From: Chloroflexota bacterium
GTDB lineage: Bacteria > Chloroflexota > Dehalococcoidia > SZUA-161
Length of the DNA stretch: 6,800 bases
Reading direction: 5' to 3'
Assembly (NCBI GenBank): GCA_030668425.1
Contig: DAOUTY010000098.1
Location: 1-6,800, forward strand
This document shows, one piece after another, positions 5,533 through 6,800 of this stretch. How positions within the stretch are numbered: the stretch's first letter is position 1; each line of letters starts with the position of its first letter. Under the pieces are notes generated by a model. It was not told the DNA's origin and did no database searches. It saw only the letters and a program-made list of their open reading frames with translations. Both the position numbers and the translations under genes were made by a program.

Positions 5533-6755
5533 CCCGCCTCCTCAAGTAGCCCCAGCAGGTCAGCAGACGAGAATGTCCGCTGCTTCTCGCCACTAGTCTG
5601 ATCGATCAATTCGATGCCCTCACCACTGCGCATATCAACTATCCAGCGAAATTCGGTGGTTTCTTCATAGCCCAGATCGAACTCAGCAATGTAACCTGCG
5701 TCTCGCAAAACGCGGGCAACCTCGAGCGAGGCCTTGAGCCCCTCATCGTCCTTCGCCCTGACCAGAATCCTCTCCCTTCGCGCAACCTCTTTGACCAAAC
5801 CCATAAGCTCATCAATGTAGAGTGCGAAACCCGAGGCCCGAACATCTTTCCCACCGACCAATGGAATCAGCTCGTCGTATCTACCACCCCCACCAAGCCT
5901 CCGCGCTGAACTGTAGAATTCAAAGATGACGCCGGTGTAATACTCGAAGCCTCTCCCGGAAGTGAAATCGATCTGATAGCTGCAACCCAGGCCAGTCAGC
6001 AGCTCAGCGATTCTGGCCAGCTCATCAAGGCTGGACTCCAGGGCTGGCAGTGATGAGGAGAAGACGCTCCTCAGATTCTGCACGAAGCCGGGAGAGGTTC
6101 CCTTCAACCCAAACAACAGTTGCAGTTGCTTCTCTTTCTCCGGGTTCCTGCCTTTTAGGTCACCCAGCACGCCTGGATTCCCGGAGAAGATCTGATCCAG
6201 AACATCGGCCTCCTCCTCCCCGCTCAATCCTAATTCTTCAAGGAAAGTCTTCAGCAATCCGGCGTGAGCCAGTCTGACCTCCACTGGCCCGACCCCCAGC
6301 TTGCCAACGGCCTCCAGCGCTATCGAGATCAACTCGACATCCCCCTCAGGCTTGCTCCCGCCAATGACCTCGGCGCCGCACTGCCAGCGTTCCCTCGACT
6401 CCTTGCCTGTGCCCTCGAAGGCAAACATGTTCTCCACATAGAAGAGCCTGGCAATCGGCAGTGCCTGGAAGTTCTCCACATAGAGTCTGGCGACAGGGAT
6501 GGTTCCATCTGGTCTGAGCACCACCCGCTCCCCACTCCATCCATCCCAGTCGAGAAAGGAGTAAACCCGCCCCAGCATATCGGGGGAAAGCGTTCCCGCA
6601 GAGGTAAACAGGTGTAGATATTCCAGGACAGGGGTCCTGATCTCCTGGTAGCCCCACCCAAGGCAGCAGTTTCGAAATTCCGCTTCGATCTGGCGGAATT
6701 TTGCCATGTCCTGAGGCATTAGATCTCGCATTCCCTTGCGCCTCGGAACCTTCAT
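5523..6755 (-). CDS. hisZ: ATP phosphoribosyltransferase regulatory subunit (HisRS paralogue)
   Basis: HisZ is a histidyl-tRNA-synthetase-like protein without aminoacylation activity that assembles with short-form HisG, activates it and mediates histidine feedback. Numbered from the ATG at 6755, it has 410 residues. The class II core shows KGMRDLMP (7-14), LRPDGTIPVARL (80-91), a motif-2-like FAFEGTGKESRERWQCGAE (111-129), RGFEYYTGVIFEF (268-280) in the histidine pocket, and GGGGRYDEL (288-296). Compared with HisRS motif 2, the ATP-binding arginine of the FRxER segment is replaced (FAFEG), which argues against tRNA charging. Residues ~329-410 look like a remnant of the HisRS anticodon-binding domain, which many HisZ proteins lack. 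Its position directly before hisG supports HisZ. A TTG at 6770 would add five residues, but I prefer the ATG because MKVPRRKGMRDL matches the family N-terminus. The gene opens the operon. A true HisRS is the alternative but is unlikely. Confidence 0.88.
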   Translation of the reverse strand: MKVPRRKGMRDLMPQDMAKFRQIEAEFRNCCLGWGYQEIRTPVLEYLHLFTSAGTLSPDMLGRVYSFLDWDGWSGERVVLRPDGTIPVARLYVENFQALPIARLFYVENMFAFEGTGKESRERWQCGAEVIGGSKPEGDVELISIALEAVGKLGVGPVEVRLAHAGLLKTFLEELGLSGEEEADVLDQIFSGNPGVLGDLKGRNPEKEKQLQLLFGLKGTSPGFVQNLRSVFSSSLPALESSLDELARIAELLTGLGCSYQIDFTSGRGFEYYTGVIFEFYSSARRLGGGGRYDELIPLVGGKDVRASGFALYIDELMGLVKEVARRERILVRAKDDEGLKASLEVARVLRDAGYIAEFDLGYEETTEFRWIVDMRSGEGIELIDQTSGEKQRTFSSADLLGLLEEAGCR

Positions 6756-6770
6756 CCTTTTCCCCCACAA

Positions 6771-6781
6771 GCCAATTTGGC
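6771..6781. promoter_or_regulatory. Small palindrome between possible -10 box and hisZ, possible operator
   Basis: GCCAA-T-TTGGC is an 11-base perfect inverted repeat. It would overlap the transcription start predicted from the -10 box at 6785-6790 and ends 15 bases before the hisZ ATG, a sensible place for a repressor site. A match this short can occur by chance, and no regulator is known here. Confidence 0.25.
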
Positions 6782-6784
6782 ACT

Positions 6785-6790
6785 ATTCTA
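6785..6790 (-). promoter_or_regulatory. Possible -10 box of the his operon promoter
   Basis: TAGAAT on the minus strand matches TATAAT at 5 of 6 positions, in the AT-rich stretch before hisZ. A matching -35 box at normal spacing would lie beyond the window edge (about 6808-6813), so the promoter cannot be completed. Transcription would start near 6778, giving a leader of roughly 20 bases with no room for an attenuator. Confidence 0.3.
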
Positions 6791-6800
6791 CACTTATTAA

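Noticed and set aside
6346..6783. A 145-codon minus-strand frame overlapping the start of hisZ in another frame.
   Set aside because: The hisZ frame carries the class II synthetase-like motifs; this one is a frame-shifted shadow with no coherent protein pattern.

Overview
The window is a bacterial histidine-biosynthesis operon read entirely on the minus strand, followed by the start of a second minus-strand gene. In transcription order (right to left) it reads: hisZ, a double-length hisG, a metal-dependent phosphoesterase-like gene, hisD, hisC, monofunctional hisB, a 212-base intergenic stretch with three REP-like hairpins, and the first ~51 codons of a PIG-L/LmbE-type deacetylase. The moderate GC content, the HisZ-plus-short-HisG architecture, the separate IGPD-only HisB and the frequent GTG/TTG starts suggest a Chloroflexota (Dehalococcoidia-like) organism. 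That placement is inference and could not be tested here.

The six operon genes are packed with no room for internal promoters. hisZ and hisG overlap by 10 bases, and the phosphoesterase-like gene starts 12 bases after hisG. It overlaps hisD by 4 bases (ATGA), hisD overlaps hisC by 4 bases (ATGA), and one base separates hisC from hisB. A single mRNA with translational coupling is the simplest reading. A possible -10 box and a small palindrome lie just upstream of hisZ at the right edge.

HisG with HisZ makes phosphoribosyl-ATP, the first step. HisB dehydrates imidazoleglycerol phosphate, HisC transaminates the product, and HisD oxidises histidinol to histidine. hisA, hisF, hisH and hisI/E are not in the window, and no classical histidinol-phosphate phosphatase is visible.

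Three points deserve attention. First, the 470-residue HisG is two complete HisG units in one chain that have decayed in complementary ways: the N-terminal unit keeps the ALPKG loop but has lost the PRPP loop, and the C-terminal unit shows the opposite. Second, a cytoplasmic zinc-phospholipase-C-like gene sits inside the operon, where one phosphatase step is unaccounted for. Third, three REP-like palindromes follow the operon, each beginning GTAG and one inverted, with three compensatory stem base-pair changes.
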